Part shown: piece by piece, positions 10,401-23,089 of the stretch
Numbering within the stretch: the stretch's first letter is position 1
Layout of the letters: each line of letters starts with the position of its first letter
Assembly (NCBI GenBank): GCA_020698575.1
Contig: CM036243.1
Location: 21,898,403 to 21,962,402 of the forward strand
Direction of reading: 5' to 3'
DNA from: Bostrychus sinensis
Lineage: Eukaryota > Chordata > Actinopteri > Gobiiformes > Eleotridae
Length of the DNA stretch: 64,000 nt
Notes under the pieces: model-generated
Database searches by the model: none
Told to the model about the DNA's origin: nothing
Seen by the model: only the letters and a program-made list of their open reading frames with translations
Made by a program: the position numbers and the translations under genes

Positions 10401-13400
10401 GAAGACGAGCTGGGGCCCAAGCACTGGAATAATCTGCGCTATGAGCATGTGATGAAGCTTCGACAGGCCGCTCTGGACATGGCCCGCGAGATCTGGGCTG
10501 ATTACCTCCTGGTATGTTATCTTCAAAACCATTTTTGGGTCACTCCACCGTTGTGTCTATGAGATGAACAGTATGGGTGTATGAGCATCTAACGCACGGT
10601 GCAGCCCTACATAAAAACATTAAAATATCATGGAAATTTGTTGTTGAGTAGTCAGCTGAAAGTGAATGGCATATATATTTATACAGATTATTAAAGACAC
10701 ATAGAGTAAATATTTCAAGCATATTTTTGTTTTAATTGTGTTCAGTATCTCGTAAAATTAGAATATATATAGTTCATAATCCTAATCAAGCCACAAGGGG
10801 TCATCAGGCAAAGTACTGCACACTTGGAGACCGATGTGGCAAATCCGGAAGGGAAAAGCCAAAAGAAAAGAACATATTTCATAATCCTTTGTCGATATAC
10901 TCACTTTTAGAATTGAGCTACTGTAGTAAAATCACTTTTCCTCCATATTCTTATTCATCCATCCATCCATCCATCCATCTTCTTCCGCTTTATCCGGGGC
11001 CGGCTCGCGGAGGCAGCAGTCTAAGCAGGGACACCCAGTCATCCCTCTCCCCGGACACTTCCTCCAGCTCCTCAGGAGGAACCCCAAGGCGTTCCCAGGC
11101 CAGCCGAGAGACATAGTCCCTCCAGCGTGTCCTAGGTCTTCCCCGGGGCCTCCTCCCGGTGGGACATGCCCAGAACACCTCCCCAGGGAGATGTCCGGGA
11201 GGCATCCGGAACAGATGCCCAAGCCACCTCAGCTGGCTCCTCTCGATGTGGAGGAGCAGCGGCTCTACTCCAAGCTCCTCCCGGGTAACCGAGCTCCTCA
11301 CCCTATCTCTAAGGGAGCGCCCAGCCACCCTGCGGAGGAAACTCATTTCGGCCGCTTGTATCCGGGATCTTGTCCTTTCGTCATGACCCAAAGCTCATGA
11401 CCATAGGTGAGAGTAGGAACGTAGATCGACCGGTAAATCGAGAGCTTCGCCTTTCGACTCAGCTCTTTCTTCACCACAACAGACCGATACAACGACCGCA
11501 TTACTGCAAACCGCCCCAGTGCACACTGAAGGTCCTGGCCTGATGAAGCCAACAGGACAACATCATCCGCAAAAAGCAGAGATGAAATCCTGTGGTCCCC
11601 AAACCTGACACCCTCCGGCCCCTGGCTGCACCTAGAAATTCTGTCCATAAAAATTATGAACAGAACCGGTGACAAGGGGCAGCCCTGCCGGAGTCCAACA
11701 TGCACCGGAAACAGGTCCGACTTACAACCGGCAATGCGAACCAAACTCCTGCTCCGGTCATACAGGGACTGGACAGGCCTTAGCAAAGGGCCTCGGACCC
11801 CGTACTCCCAGAGTACCCCCCCAAAGGACGCTACGAGGGACACGGTCGAACGCCTTCTCCAGGTCCACAAAGCACATGTGGACTGGTTGGGCGAACTCCC
11901 ATGAACCCTCGGGCACCCGATAGAGGGTGTAGAGCTGGTCCACTGTTCCACAGCCAGGAGGAAAACCTCATTGTTCCTCCTGAATCCGAGGTTCGACTAT
12001 CGGCCGAATTCTCCTCTCCAGTACCCTGGAATAGACTTTCCCGGGGAGGATGAGAAGTGTGATCTCCCTGTAGTTGGAACACACTCTCCGGTCCCCCTTT
12101 TTGAAAAGAGGGACCACCACCCCGGTCTGCCAGTCCAGAGGCACTGTCCCAGACCGCCACGTGATGTTGCAGAGACGTGTCAGCCACGACAGCCCCACAA
12201 CATCCAGAGACTTGAGGTACTCAGGGCAAATCTCATCCACACCCGGTGCCTTGCAACGAGGAGCTTTTTAACCACCTCGGTGACTTCAGCTTGGGTGATG
12301 CATGAATCCTCCTCCGAGTCCCCAACCTCTGCTTCCTCAACGGAAGACGTGTCGGTGGGATTGAGGAGATCCTCAAAGTATTCCTTCCACCACCCGACAA
12401 CATCCCCAGTCGAGGTCAACAGCTCCCCACCCTCACTGTAAACAGTGTTGGTGAAGAACTGCTTCCCCCTCCTGAGGCGGCGGACGGTTTGCCAGAATCT
12501 CTTTGAGGTCAACTGATAGTCCTCCTCCATGGCCTCCCCGAACTCCTCCCAGACCCGAGATTTTGCCTCCACAACCTCCCGGGCCGCAGCACGCTTGGCC
12601 TGCCGGTACCCGTCGGCTGCCTCGGGAGTCCCACAAGCCAGCCAGGCTCGATAGGACTCCTTCTTCAGCCTGACGGCATCCCTTACTTCCGGTGTCCACC
12701 AGCCGGGTTCGGGGGTTGCCGCCACGACACTAGGCACTAGAGACCTTACGGCCACAGCTCCTGACGGCTGCATTGATAATAGAGGGGGAGTACATGGTCC
12801 ACTCGGACTCAATGTCTCCAACCTCCCCCGAGATCTGGTTGAAGCTCTCCTGGAGGTGGGAGTTGAAGACCCCTCTGACAGGAGGCTCAGCCAGACATTC
12901 CCAACAGACCCTCACAATACGTTTGGGCCTGCCGAATCTGTCCAGCCTCCTCCTCCGCCAGCAGATCCAACTCACCACCAGGTGGTGATCAGTTGACAGC
13001 TCAGCCCCTCTCTTCACCCGAGTGTCCAAGACACGCGGCCGAAGGTCAGATGACATGACTACAAAGTTGATCATCGACCTCCGGCCTAGGGTGTCCTGGT
13101 GCCACGTGCACTGATGGACACCCTTGTGCTTGAACATGGTGTTCGTTACGGACATTCTGTGACTAGCACAGAAGTCCAATAACAAAACACCGCTCGGGTT
13201 CAGATCAGGGAGGCGTGGAGGTGAGCCCGACTATCTCTAGTCGGTAACGCTCAACCTCCCGCACTAGCTCAGGCTCCTTTCCCCCAGCGAGGTGACATTC
13301 CATGTCCCCAGAGCCAGTTTCTGCGTCCAGGGATCGGGACGCCGAGGCCCCCGCCTTCGATCACTGCCCGATCCTCCTTGCACCAGCCCCTTACGGTTCC

Positions 13401-16400
13401 TCCTGCGGGTGGTGGGTCCACGGGAGGATGGCCCCACGTCGTCCTTTCGGGCTGGGTCCGGCCGGGTCCCGTGAGGGAGAGACCCGGCCACCAGGTGCGC
13501 GCAATCGAGCCCCAACCCCAGGCCTGGCTCCAGGGTGGGGCCCCGGCTGCGCCATACCGGGCAACATAACTGGCCTCGTTTTATTTGTCATCATAAGGGT
13601 TTTGTGAACCACTCTTGCTCTGGCCCGTCACCTAGGACCTGTTTGCCATGGGAGACCCTACCAGGAGCATTAAGCCCCCGACAACATAGCTCCTAGGATC
13701 ATTCGGGCACTCAAACCCCTCCACCACGGTAAGGTGGCGGTTCACTGAACTGGCAAAACTTTCATCCTTCACATGTACATTTTTTTATTATCCATGGCTC
13801 TTACAGCTTGACATAATGCACAGTTTGAGTGTGCCATAATGCAGAGAGCTTAAGAGCTATAGAGTTAATTTCACTGTTGAGTTGAGTGATACACGAAACT
13901 GAAGAGTTGTTGCTATGGTTACCTGCATTTTAATGTACTGTGTGTACTGATTCAGCTGTTGATTCAATGTTTGAGGTGTGCTGATGTGTGACTCAAACCA
14001 TCTCCTCATTTCCAATCCTTTTAATATCAACTATATTACATACAATTGGGTGGATGTCTTTCAGTGCAGAGTCATTGTGAACATACTCAGCTGCCACATT
14101 ATTAGGTACACTTGTTCTAAAGCTCGTTACCACCAATACAGTATCTAATCAGCCAATCACATGGCAGCATTTAGTCCTGAGACATGGTCAACAAAAACCT
14201 GCTGAAGTTCAAACTAAGCATCTGGCTGGAGAAGAAAAAAATGGATTTAAGTGACTTTGAACGTGGACTAGTCTGAGTATTTCAGAAACTGCTGATGTAC
14301 TGGGATTTTAACACACAATCATCTCTTGAGCATTTACAGAGATTAGAGAAAATATCCAGTGAGCGGCAGTCTTGTGGTTAAAAAAAAAAGAAAAAAAAAG
14401 AAGAAGAAAGAAAGAAAAAAAGAGAAAGAATGAAATGCCTCATTGTATGCCAAAGGTCAGTGGAGAATTTAACAGACTAGTTCCAGATGATAGGAAGGTA
14501 ACAGTAACTCAAATAACCACGTGTTACAACCAAGGTCTAAAGAATATTATCTCTGAACGCGTAACAACCTTGAAGCAGGTGGACTCCAGCAGCAGAATAC
14601 CTTACTGAGCCACTTTATTAGGTGCAGGGTGTGCCTTATAAAGTGATCAGTAAATGTAAGTAGTAGTAGTAGTAGTAGAAGCAGCAGCAGCAGTAGTAGT
14701 GTACTTAAAGTCTGGAGTATTAATGTAAGAACTGTGTGCAGCATCAAACCACAAAAATTAGACTCAAAGACTAATTGTTCTCTCTTGAAGTCTGTTTGTC
14801 TTTGAGGAGTAGGTCTGTTGTTCTTGGCACATCCTGTTCATTCACAGTGTAAATGTTGGATTTTGGCAATCATTCCACTTTCCCCTCAAAGACAAAACCC
14901 TCAAACAAGTCATAATATACTGCAAATAAAAGTGCCCTCCCCCGCTAAGTGATGTATAAATTTAAAGGCTGCAAATAAAACAATGTCAGAGGGATTCAGT
15001 CATTATCGTTAATCATCATTAGTGGCAGCGGATGGTACTGTGTGTACTTTCTTGTGCTTGTTTGGGTGAAATACTTGTCAGTGATGTATGCTCTTCATTT
15101 CGTCTGCAGGTGGTTGACTGTGACAACCTGCTCACCAATCAAGATGTGTTGTGGAAACTGATGAGAGAGAACAAAACCATTGTAGCGCCAATGTTGGAGT
15201 CCAGAGCGGCCTATTCCAACTTCTGGTGTGGTATGACTTCGCAGGTATTGTATCTGCTTTAGCATGGACACAATACAGTTGCAAGAAAAAGTATGTGAAC
15301 CCTTTGGAATTACTTGGATTTCTGCATGAGTTGGTCATAAAATGTGATCTGATCGTCATCTAAGTCACAACAACAGACAAGCACAGTCTGCCTAAACTAA
15401 TGCTGCAAAAAATATATGTTTTCATGTTTTTATTGAACATTTATTTAAACATTCACAATGCTGGATGGAAAAAATATGTGAACACCTAGGCTAATGACCT
15501 CTACAGGAGCTAATTGGAGTTAGGTGTCAGCCAACCTGGAGTCCAATCAATGTGAGAAGATTGGAGGTGTGGGTTAAAGTGGCCCTGCCCAATAAAAAAC
15601 ACTCATCAGTTTTGCGTTTGCTATTCTGAAGAAGCATTACTTGATGTGAACCATGCCTTGCAGAAAAGAGTTCTCAGAAGACCTACAAGTAAGAACTGTT
15701 GACTTGCATGAAGCTGGAAAGGCGTACAAAATTATCTCTAAAAGCCTTGATGTTCATGAGTCCATGGTACGACAGATTGTCTATAAATGGAGAAAGTTCA
15801 GCACTGCTGATAATCTCCCTAGGAGTGGCCGTCCTGTAAAGATGACTGCAAGAGCACAGCGCAGAAAGCTCAATGAGGTGAAGAAGAATCATAGAGTGTC
15901 AGCTAAAGACTTAAATAAATTTCTGGCACAAGCCAACATCTTTGTTGACAAATCTACAATGGGTAAAATATTAAACAAGAATGGACTTCATGGGAGGAAG
16001 GATTGCTATCATCAACAGCAAAATTATTTCCCAAGTTTATCAAAACATTGTCCACCAACTGAAGCTCAACAGGCGATGGGTGATGCAACAGGACACTGAC
16101 CCAAAGCATAGAAGCAAGAAAATACGCCTTCTGGAAGACTGATTCACACCAGGCATCCCTAGAATATTGCTAACCTTAAACAGTTTTGTAAAGAGAAATG
16201 GTCCAAAATTCCCCCTGAGCATTGTGCAGGTCTGATCTTCACTAGAGAAAACATTTGGTTGTGATAAATAGATTTTAGTATTGTTATACAGTGTATTATG
16301 TTTATATGCTTGTCGTTTGTCTTTTGTCCATAAGTATTAACATCAATCTGCTGAGTGACTAAAGATGGAAATTGGTCTTAGGGTATAATCTCACATATTT

Positions 16401-19400
16401 ACATGTCAAATGTTCAATAATATGAATTGTATCTTCATAAATTAAATAAGAAATAAGGTTAATGCTGCCAAAGGAGGGTCAACCAGTTATTAAATCCAAA
16501 GGTTCACATACTTTTTCAATCATGCATTGTGAATGTTTACATAAATGTTCAATAATGTTGCGCCATTTAAGCAGACTGTGTTTGTCTATTGTTGTGACTT
16601 AGGTGAAAATCAGATTACATTTTATGACCAAATCATGCAGAAATCCAAGTAATTCCAAAGGGTTCACATACTTTTTCTTGCAACTGTAGTTTGCAGTGCC
16701 AAGCTGCTGTGAATTGGGGAAAAAAGCACAGACAGACAGAAACGCATTAATAAATGTATTTGTTTTTGAGTTCAATGTGTTAATTAAAAAATAAATTGAA
16801 TAGGCATTTTAAAACTCTGATAGACAAAATTAACCATATTAATTAGGTTGTTGATATTTGCACTACTTTAAAAAGTCAAATTTAATCATTTTTAAACTTC
16901 TAACACAACAACTTTGAAGACAAAATGTTAACTTGTTGCCTAATATACAGCACCCCACCCACTAACCGGTGACATGATGAAGAGATAATCTGTTATTCAC
17001 GTCACCTGACCTCTGTATGCGCTCCCTTATTAAATATAAAATCACACTTATAAATAATTTACAAATAATTAATAGTTCAAACAAAGGCAGTGAAATGTAA
17101 AGCTGATTTCCTTCTTTGTTGGTCATTGAGATAAAATGATCAATTTGAATTATGAACCTTTTCCTTTTTCTTTAGCACATTACAAAATATTATACAGTGA
17201 CAAATATTGTTCATAGCCACAAAAATATGGTGTCTTTGGAAATAATAGATCCTATTTGAAGTATCCAGGTAACAAAGATGAAAATATGCACTTAAGCAGA
17301 ATAACTCATAGTACAATGATGTGGGTTGGATTCATCTCGCAGTAGAAATCTTACATAGCCATATTCTACTCAAAATACAGCCATAATGTCAGAATTAAAA
17401 TATTTACAGTTCTGTGCAAAGGTCTTAGGCAGGTTTTTAAAAAGTGTAACAATGTAGAAAAATAAAATTACAAAAAAGAATAAAATAAAACAGAGAAGGA
17501 CTTTGTAAATGTGACCTCTGTTGCGGCACTGGTCCTATCTCGCCATATTAATTAAGATCTGAATGAATGAAATATTCTTATTAAATACTTTGTTCTTTAA
17601 ATAGTTGAATGTGCTGACAACAAAATCACACAAAAATTATCAGTGGAAATCAAATTTAGTCAGTCTGGATTTGGAGTCATACTCAAAATTAAAGTGGAAA
17701 AACACACTACAGGCTGATCCAACTTTGATGTAATGTCCTTAAAACAAGTCAAAATGAGGCTCAGTAGTTTGTGTGGCCTCCTCGTGCCTGTATGACCTCC
17801 CTACAATGCCTGGGCATTGGTCTCCTGAGGGATCTCCTCCCAGACCTGGACTAAAGCATCCGCCAACTCCTGGACAGTCTGTGGTGCAACGTGGCGTTGG
17901 TGGATGGAGCGAGACATGATGTCCCAGATGTGCTCAATTGGATTCAGGTCTGGGGAACGGGCGGCCAGTCCATAGCATCAATGCCATCGTCTTGCAGGAA
18001 CTGCTGACACACTCCAGCCACATGAGGTCTAGCACTTATCTTGCATTAGGAGGAACCCAGGGCCAACCTGCACCAGCATATGGTCTCACAAGGGTCTGAG
18101 GATCTCATCTTGGTACATAATGGCAGTCAGGCTACCTCTGGCGAGCACATGGAGGGCCGTGTGCCCCCCAAAGAAATGCCACCCACACCAATACTGACCC
18201 ACTGCCAAACCAGTCATGCTGGAGGATGTTGCAGGCAGCAGAACGTTCTCCACGGCGTCTCCAGACTCTGTCACGTCTGTCACATGTGCTCAGTGTGAAC
18301 CTGCTTTCATCTGTGAAGAGCACAGGGCGCCATTGGCGAATTTGCCAATCTTAGTGTTCTCTGGCAAATGCCAAACGTCCTTCACAACCCCCCACCTGTT
18401 GACGTCGGGCCCTCATACCACCCTCATGGAGTCTGTTTCTGATCGTTTGAGCAGACACATGCACATTTGTGGCCTGCTGGAGGTCATTTTGCAGGGCTCC
18501 AGCGGTGCTCCTCCTGTTCCTCCTTGCACAAAGGAGGAGGTAGCGGTCCTGCTGCTGGGTTGTTGCCCTCCTACGGCCTCCTCCACGTCTCCTGATGTAC
18601 TGGCCTGTCTCCTGGTAGCGCCTCCATGCTCTGGACACTACACTGACAGACACAGCAAACCTTATTGCCACAGCTCGCATTGATGTACCATCCTGGATGA
18701 GCTGCACTACCTGAGCCACTTGTGTAGGGTTGTAGACTCCGTCTCATGCTATCACTAGAGTGAAAGCACCTCCAGCATTCAAAAGTGACCAAAACATCAG
18801 CCAGAAAGCATAGGAACTGAGAAGTGGTCTGTGGTCACCTCCTGCAGAACCACTCCTTTATTGGGGTGTCTTGCTAATTGCCTATAATTTCCACCTGTTG
18901 TCTATTCCTTTTGCACAACAGCAGGGGAAACTGATGTCCATTAGTGTTGCTTCCTAAGTGGACAGTTTGATTGACTTGGAGTTACATTGTGTTGTTTAAG
19001 TGTTCCCTTTATTTTTTTGAGCAGTGTATATTGCCCAGACCTGGACTGAACTCAAAGATCTTCTAGTTCACTGGCAAATGCTTTCTCCACTGAGCCACAA
19101 AACCCTTATATCTCACAATAGTGAAGAATCCACTAAAACAGATCTTTTGTTTCTTTTACTCAGTGAAGTTATTATCTTCTAGTCTCTGTCTACAACTTTT
19201 TCACAGGGTTACTACAAGAGGACACCAGCCTACATGCCTATCCGTAAGCATGAGCGGCGTGGCTGTTTTTCCGTGCCAATGGTCCACTCAACTTATCTGC
19301 TGGATTTACGAAAAGAGGCATCCCGACACCTGGCCTTCTACCCGCCACACCCGGAGTACAGCTGGGCCATGGATGACGTTATTGTGTTTGCTTACTCAGC

Positions 19401-22400
19401 TCGTATGGCAGGTGAGGCACTATGGGAGAAGATGTTCCTTCTTTACACAAATGTGAGAGCTTTTTTGTCTTTTTAACAGATGTCCAGATGTACGTGTGCA
19501 ACAAGGAGACGTATGGTTACTTTCCAGTGCCCATGCGCGCCCATGCTACACTGCAGGATGAGGCAGACAGCTTCCTGCACACTCAGCTGGAGATCATGGG
19601 TAAATGAGAAGAAACTATAATAATTTAAACCTTCACTCATGTTACATACAGTATACATTCAGATTCTTTTATTTTGTTTGTGTATGAGTAGTTTAGTTGC
19701 TAGGTTCAAACTAGATTACTAGGTATTTAAAATATGTTAATTATGTCAGTATATGGTTGTGCTCTTGTTGACGGATCGTGCCAAACCTAGTTTACTTGTA
19801 TCTTTCAGTTAACCAAGTTTTGAAAAATAAACACCAATAGTTATCCATATACATATATACATATATACATATCTATTGCATTTGTAACAATGCTCCTTTT
19901 CCATTAAAAGTGAGAAATCCTCTGTTGGAGCCCTCTGGTTTCCTGTCAGTTCCCCCAAAGCAGCCAGACAAGATGGGTTTTGAAGAGGTACACACGTTGC
20001 ATGCAGACGCATTAAACAGTAATATGAGCATGTGTTTGAGGCTTGGTTTGTGTGCACCCAGGTGTTCTTGATTAATCTGGTGAGGAGACCTGATCGCCGT
20101 GAGCGAATGCTGCGTACACTGTATGAGCAGGAGCTCAGCTGTAAGGTTGTCAATGCTGTGGATGGAAAGTACGTTTCTCATCTTCTCTCTCCCTCACTGC
20201 ATTTGCCTTCTCAGTGAGCCTCAGCAACTTGTGCAGTTAGTGATGTATAGAGCGGTGACAAACTGTATGCTACATAGAACGAACATGTTGAACATGCATG
20301 TTGAAAACACATTGAACACCACAAAGGATGCAGCACATGTAATCTTTTCTAAAATGGCATTTCAGCATCTTACTTTTTATACCTCACACAGTTTAGTAAT
20401 CTGGGATGTATGTATTTAGCTGGTAGTAAATGGATCAGTGAATAAGTGAATGAATACATGTTTTTGTATAATGCCCTGTTTCTATTTTTACACCATGTAA
20501 TTTATTGTGTCCATATCTAATGTCTTGCTGATCCCTTCTTTTCACCTGAGAGCCCTGAACACAACTGATATCGAGTCTATGGGGATTAAAATGCTGCCAG
20601 GGTACAAAGACCCTTATCATGGCCGAGCACTCACCAAGGGCGAACTGGGCTGTTTCCTTTCTCATTACAACATCTGGAAGGAGGTGAGCTTCCTGCACAG
20701 CTATGTGGCTCTTCCAGTAACACTGAATATTGCTTGCTTTCAATATTGTTGTTTTAATAAATATATATGGCTTTTTAAATAAGACTGAGAAAATAAAGTA
20801 TGAGCATAATAGTTGTTTACAAGAAGATGTGTTTTTACAGATTGTAGATCGTGGCCTGCAAACTTCGCTGGTTTTGGAGGACGACCTCCGTTTCGAGGTT
20901 TTCTTCAAGCGCCGTCTTCAGGCGCTGCTGCAGGAAGTGACAGTGCACAAGTTGGACTGGGATCTCATGTGAGTTGGCGCTTGAGTTGAGTTGTAGTAAA
21001 CAGAGGATTATTGTCCCCCTACAGTGAAATGTGTCCATCTGTCACACATCGAATCTAAGACAACACTGATCAAACACTCCAAGCACTCGTGGGAATCGTG
21101 TATTTGAGCATTGCTCATGCTGCTACCGCTGTATTTTCACATTCACAGTGATTCACCCAAAGGACTACTGTCTCAGAAAAGCAAATGTGTTATTGTGCAC
21201 TGTGCCAAAGTAAAGTAAAACTGCTAATACTAACCTCGAACTAACACTGAACACATATGCTGCACATTACTTCAGCACTGCTGCTAGCTTCGTCTTGTTA
21301 AAAACATTCATTCACAGTGATTGACACATCTCTATCCAACCTCCTGACTTTGACAGTTGTTCTACATTTTTGTGCCAAGAAACTGAATTTGATCTGATCA
21401 TTTACTGAAGTAGCTTTGATAAAATGTGGAGATCAAGCAGCCCAGAGGGCATAGCGGTCATGACTCATGAATAAAACAAAGTGTGACATTTTCCTTAAAA
21501 TATAATAAACCTTTAATAAAAATGAGGCTTTGACAAGAATCTGCACACTGTGATCAACATTCACAGAAGAGTAATAACCAAGATAATGCAACTTTAGAAG
21601 GTAGGTAGATTTAATATTTGAAGGACTTTTACATATTTACATTTGAGAATGAAGAAGTCTGCCTAAATATTTCAGCATTTTTTTTAATTTAGTTTCAACA
21701 GATACATTTAGATTATTGTTTTATAATGTACTGATGTTGAAAAAGTAACTCTTAAAACATTGAGCTTGACGGCTTGTTTTTTTTTTCATTATTTCTTTCG
21801 TTAAACAAAGTTACATTGGACGAAAGCGAATGCAGATTGACCATCCAGAGAGGTCTGTCCCGAACATATACAACCTGGTGGAGGCGGACTACTCCTATTG
21901 GACACTGGGCTACATGCTGTCCTTACAGGGGGCCCAGAAGCTCCTCAGGGCCAACCCTCTGAGCAAAATGCTTCCTGTTGATGAGTTTCTTCCCGTCATG
22001 TACAACAAACATCCAGTGTAAGTATTGCATTGATTCATACACCAATCAGCCATAACATTATGACAACTGGCAAGTGAATAACATTGATTATCACTTCTTA
22101 AGTTTGTTTGTGGGTGGGATGAGCGAGTTTGATAAAGGCCAAATTGTGATGGCTACAGATGACTGGATCAGAGCATCTCTAAAACTGCAGCTCTTGTGAA
22201 GTCTTAACGGTCTGCAGTGGTCAGTATGTATAAAAGTGGTCCAAAGAAGGCTGTCTGTGTGGTCTGATGCTACAGACAAGCTAATGTAGCTCAAATTGCT
22301 AAAGAAGTTGATGTCGGTTGTGACAGGACAGTGTCAAAATACACAGTGCATGGCCGTTTATTGCGTTAGGGACTGAATATTAGGCAAGTAGTTATATAAC

Positions 22401-22791
22401 ACATATTATGACCACCAATAATAAGCAGGTGGTCATAATGTTATGCCTGATTGGTGTAAATGTACAGTAAATGTCCTTGTAATTGTACATTACATAGTAC
22501 AACGCCTTTCTCCCTCTCAGGTCAGAGTACATGGAGCCCTTTGAGCACCGGGACTTGCATGCTTTTTCAGCTGAGCCTCTTTTGGTGTATCCAACCCATT
22601 ATACAGGCGATCCCGGCTACATCAGCGATACAGAAACATCTGTGGTGTGGGACAACGAGACGGTCAAAACGGACTGGGACAGGGCCAAGTCAAGGAAAAC
22701 TCAGGAGCAGGAGGAACTGAGCTTTGAGGCTCAGAACTCAGATGTCTTGCAGTCCGAGCTGGAAAAGTGGAGTAAACGGGACGAGCTGTGA
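7482..22791 (+). CDS. colgalt1: Procollagen galactosyltransferase 1 (hydroxylysine galactosyltransferase), complete, 12 coding exons
   Basis: Transfers galactose from UDP-galactose to hydroxylysine of collagens in the ER. Exons: 7482-7699, 10203-10313, 10394-10511, 15110-15244, 19207-19411, 19480-19599, 19911-19987, 20062-20168, 20551-20683, 20841-20968, 21811-22017, 22521-22791. All phases agree, giving 609 residues (human about 622). An N-terminal hydrophobic signal (residues 2-20) and a C-terminal RDEL retention signal place it in the ER lumen. Recognisable blocks are WVATDHN, WADYLL, VVDCDN (DXD, residues 152-154), APMLESRAAYSNFWCGMTSQ, GELGCFLSHYNIWKE, LEDDLRFE (421-427) and LPVDEFLPVM. 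I chose the ATG at 7482 because it opens the signal peptide. The paralogue colgalt2 is similar; the neighbouring 19p13-type genes favour colgalt1. Introns 3, 4 and 11 carry transposons. Confidence 0.95.
8056..8118. repeat. Homopyrimidine (C/T) tract
   Basis: About 60 nearly uninterrupted pyrimidines (cctccgtttccccctttccc and onward), low-complexity DNA inside colgalt1 intron 1. Confidence 0.85.
9715..9850 (+). repeat. tRNA-derived SINE fragment, copy 2
   Basis: Box A-like gtggctcagtagaaagg and box B-like gagtttgagtccaggtc, matching the copies at 4235 and, inverted, 19022. It lies in colgalt1 intron 1. Confidence 0.55.
10958..13745 (-). mobile_element. Rex3/RTE-like non-LTR retrotransposon, internally deleted
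   Basis: LINE read right to left inside colgalt1 intron 3. The 5' end is near 13745. The endonuclease begins at LALGTWNVTSLG (about 13313) but its centre is missing: the reading runs from EVERYRL...GLTST to the LLDFCASH block (about 13180). Reverse transcriptase blocks follow: VVPLFKKGDRRVCSNYR, CFVDLEKAFDRVP, GLRQGCPLSPVLF and LLFADDVVLLASS. A second deletion joins ALGRFA to VMRSLYRS. The C-terminus (RRVAGRSLRDRVRSS, then GRRPRGRPRTRW) precedes the 3' tail of GATG repeats at 10963-10979. That tail and the protein recall the fish Rex3 family; clade assignment is from memory. Frameshifts and deletions make it dead. Confidence 0.85.
14088..14647. mobile_element. Non-autonomous DNA element with 'cacattattaggtacac' ends, copy 1
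   Basis: Begins gccacattattaggtacac and ends with the partly inverted gccactttattaggtgc...cttataaagtg, giving inverted-repeat ends. The interior (agtgactttgaacgtgg, gagtatttcagaaactgctg) recurs at 62412-62590. It looks like a deletion derivative of a Tc1-type element in colgalt1 intron 3. It includes an A-rich block at about 14379-14430. Confidence 0.6.
14656..14700. repeat. Trinucleotide microsatellite (AGT/AGC)n
   Basis: Runs of agtagtagt, then gcagcagcagcag, then agtagtagt in colgalt1 intron 3. Confidence 0.9.
15276..16686 (+). mobile_element. Tc1-like transposon with long inverted ends and truncated transposase
   Basis: Lies within colgalt1 intron 4, starting about 30 nt after exon 4. 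The ends are inverted repeats over roughly 100 bp (CAGTTGCAAGAAAAAGTATG at 15276; its complement ends at 16686), each next to TA. The frame at 15653-16099 begins MPCRKEFSEDLQVRTVDLHE and holds the paired-like helix-turn-helix (VRQIVYKWRKF, then NLPRSGRP) and STMGKILNKNGLHGR. After that it jumps to a short terminal remnant and stops, so most of the DDE catalytic domain is missing. It cannot self-mobilise but could be moved in trans. Confidence 0.92.
16687..17549. other. colgalt1 intron 4, middle; no gene
   Basis: AT-rich intronic DNA. Positions 17411-17550 start with ctgtgcaaaggtcttaggca, which looks like the end of another DNA-transposon family, but I could not find its partner end. Confidence 0.4.
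17550..19026 (-). mobile_element. Second Tc1-like element in colgalt1 intron 4, left end lost
   Basis: Transposase fragments read right to left. Piece 18719-18351 holds the N-terminal helix-turn-helix (MAQVVQLIQDGTSMRAVAIR, then RRRGGGRRRATT). Piece 18323-18132 contains MLFTDESRFTLSTCDRRD, which carries the first catalytic aspartate region. Further left come GHTALHVLARGSLTAIMYQD and, beyond stops, sequence matching the last catalytic block. The right end (TTTTTTTGAGCAGTG before TA at 19027) is intact; the matching left end is absent near 17550. Frameshifts and stops make it inactive. It is a different family from the element at 15276. Confidence 0.85.
19022..19112 (-). repeat. tRNA-derived SINE fragment, copy 3 (inverted)
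   Basis: Complement of the box B and box A motifs seen at 4235 and 9715 (cctggactgaactcaaagat, then ctgagccacaaa). It directly adjoins the end of the Tc1 element and ends about 95 nt before colgalt1 exon 5. Confidence 0.5.
22040..22456. mobile_element. MITE with inverted ends (CACCAATCAGCCATAACATT), copy 1
   Basis: A roughly 417-bp element in colgalt1 intron 11. It starts CACCAATCAGCCATAACATT and ends with the near-complement AATGTTATGCCTGATTGGTG, each bounded by TA. It has no open frame of transposase length. The interior (gatgactggatcagagcatc) recalls a Tc1-type parent. A relative sits in the first nxnl1 gene at 29600. Confidence 0.85.
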
Positions 22792-23082
22792 CTGCATCAG
22801 TACACAGGAAGAGCTAAACAATACAAAAAGGAGACAGATACAGGTGAAAAGCAGATTGTGGAGAAAAATGCCATAGGTGCATTTTTAAGAATATTATGGA
22901 AACTGAATGTATGTATGTATGCATGTATGTACGTATGTAAGTGAAAACAGTGCACACATAGTGAAATACACCAAGCATTTATCTATTTTAATAGTGACGA
23001 TTATTTTGCGATATTCAAATTTTCATGAGATACTGAATCTGGGGTTTTCATTAACTATAAGCCATTTCATCAAAGTAAATTA

Positions 23083-23088
23083 AATAAA
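23083..23088 (+). promoter_or_regulatory. colgalt1: Putative polyadenylation signal of colgalt1
   Basis: AATAAA about 290 nt after the stop codon, the first canonical signal downstream. Confidence 0.5.
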
Positions 23089-23089
23089 G

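Noticed and set aside
12773..13607. Long plus-strand frames over the LINE region
   Set aside because: They are antisense shadows of the Rex3-like reverse transcriptase on the minus strand.
18216..18683. 155-codon plus-strand frame
   Set aside because: Antisense of the Tc1 transposase fragment (minus strand, helix-turn-helix and DDE start).
22908..22945. Possible CRISPR-like or tandem array of gtat units
   Set aside because: It is a simple tetranucleotide microsatellite (TATG/ATGT) in the colgalt1 3' UTR.
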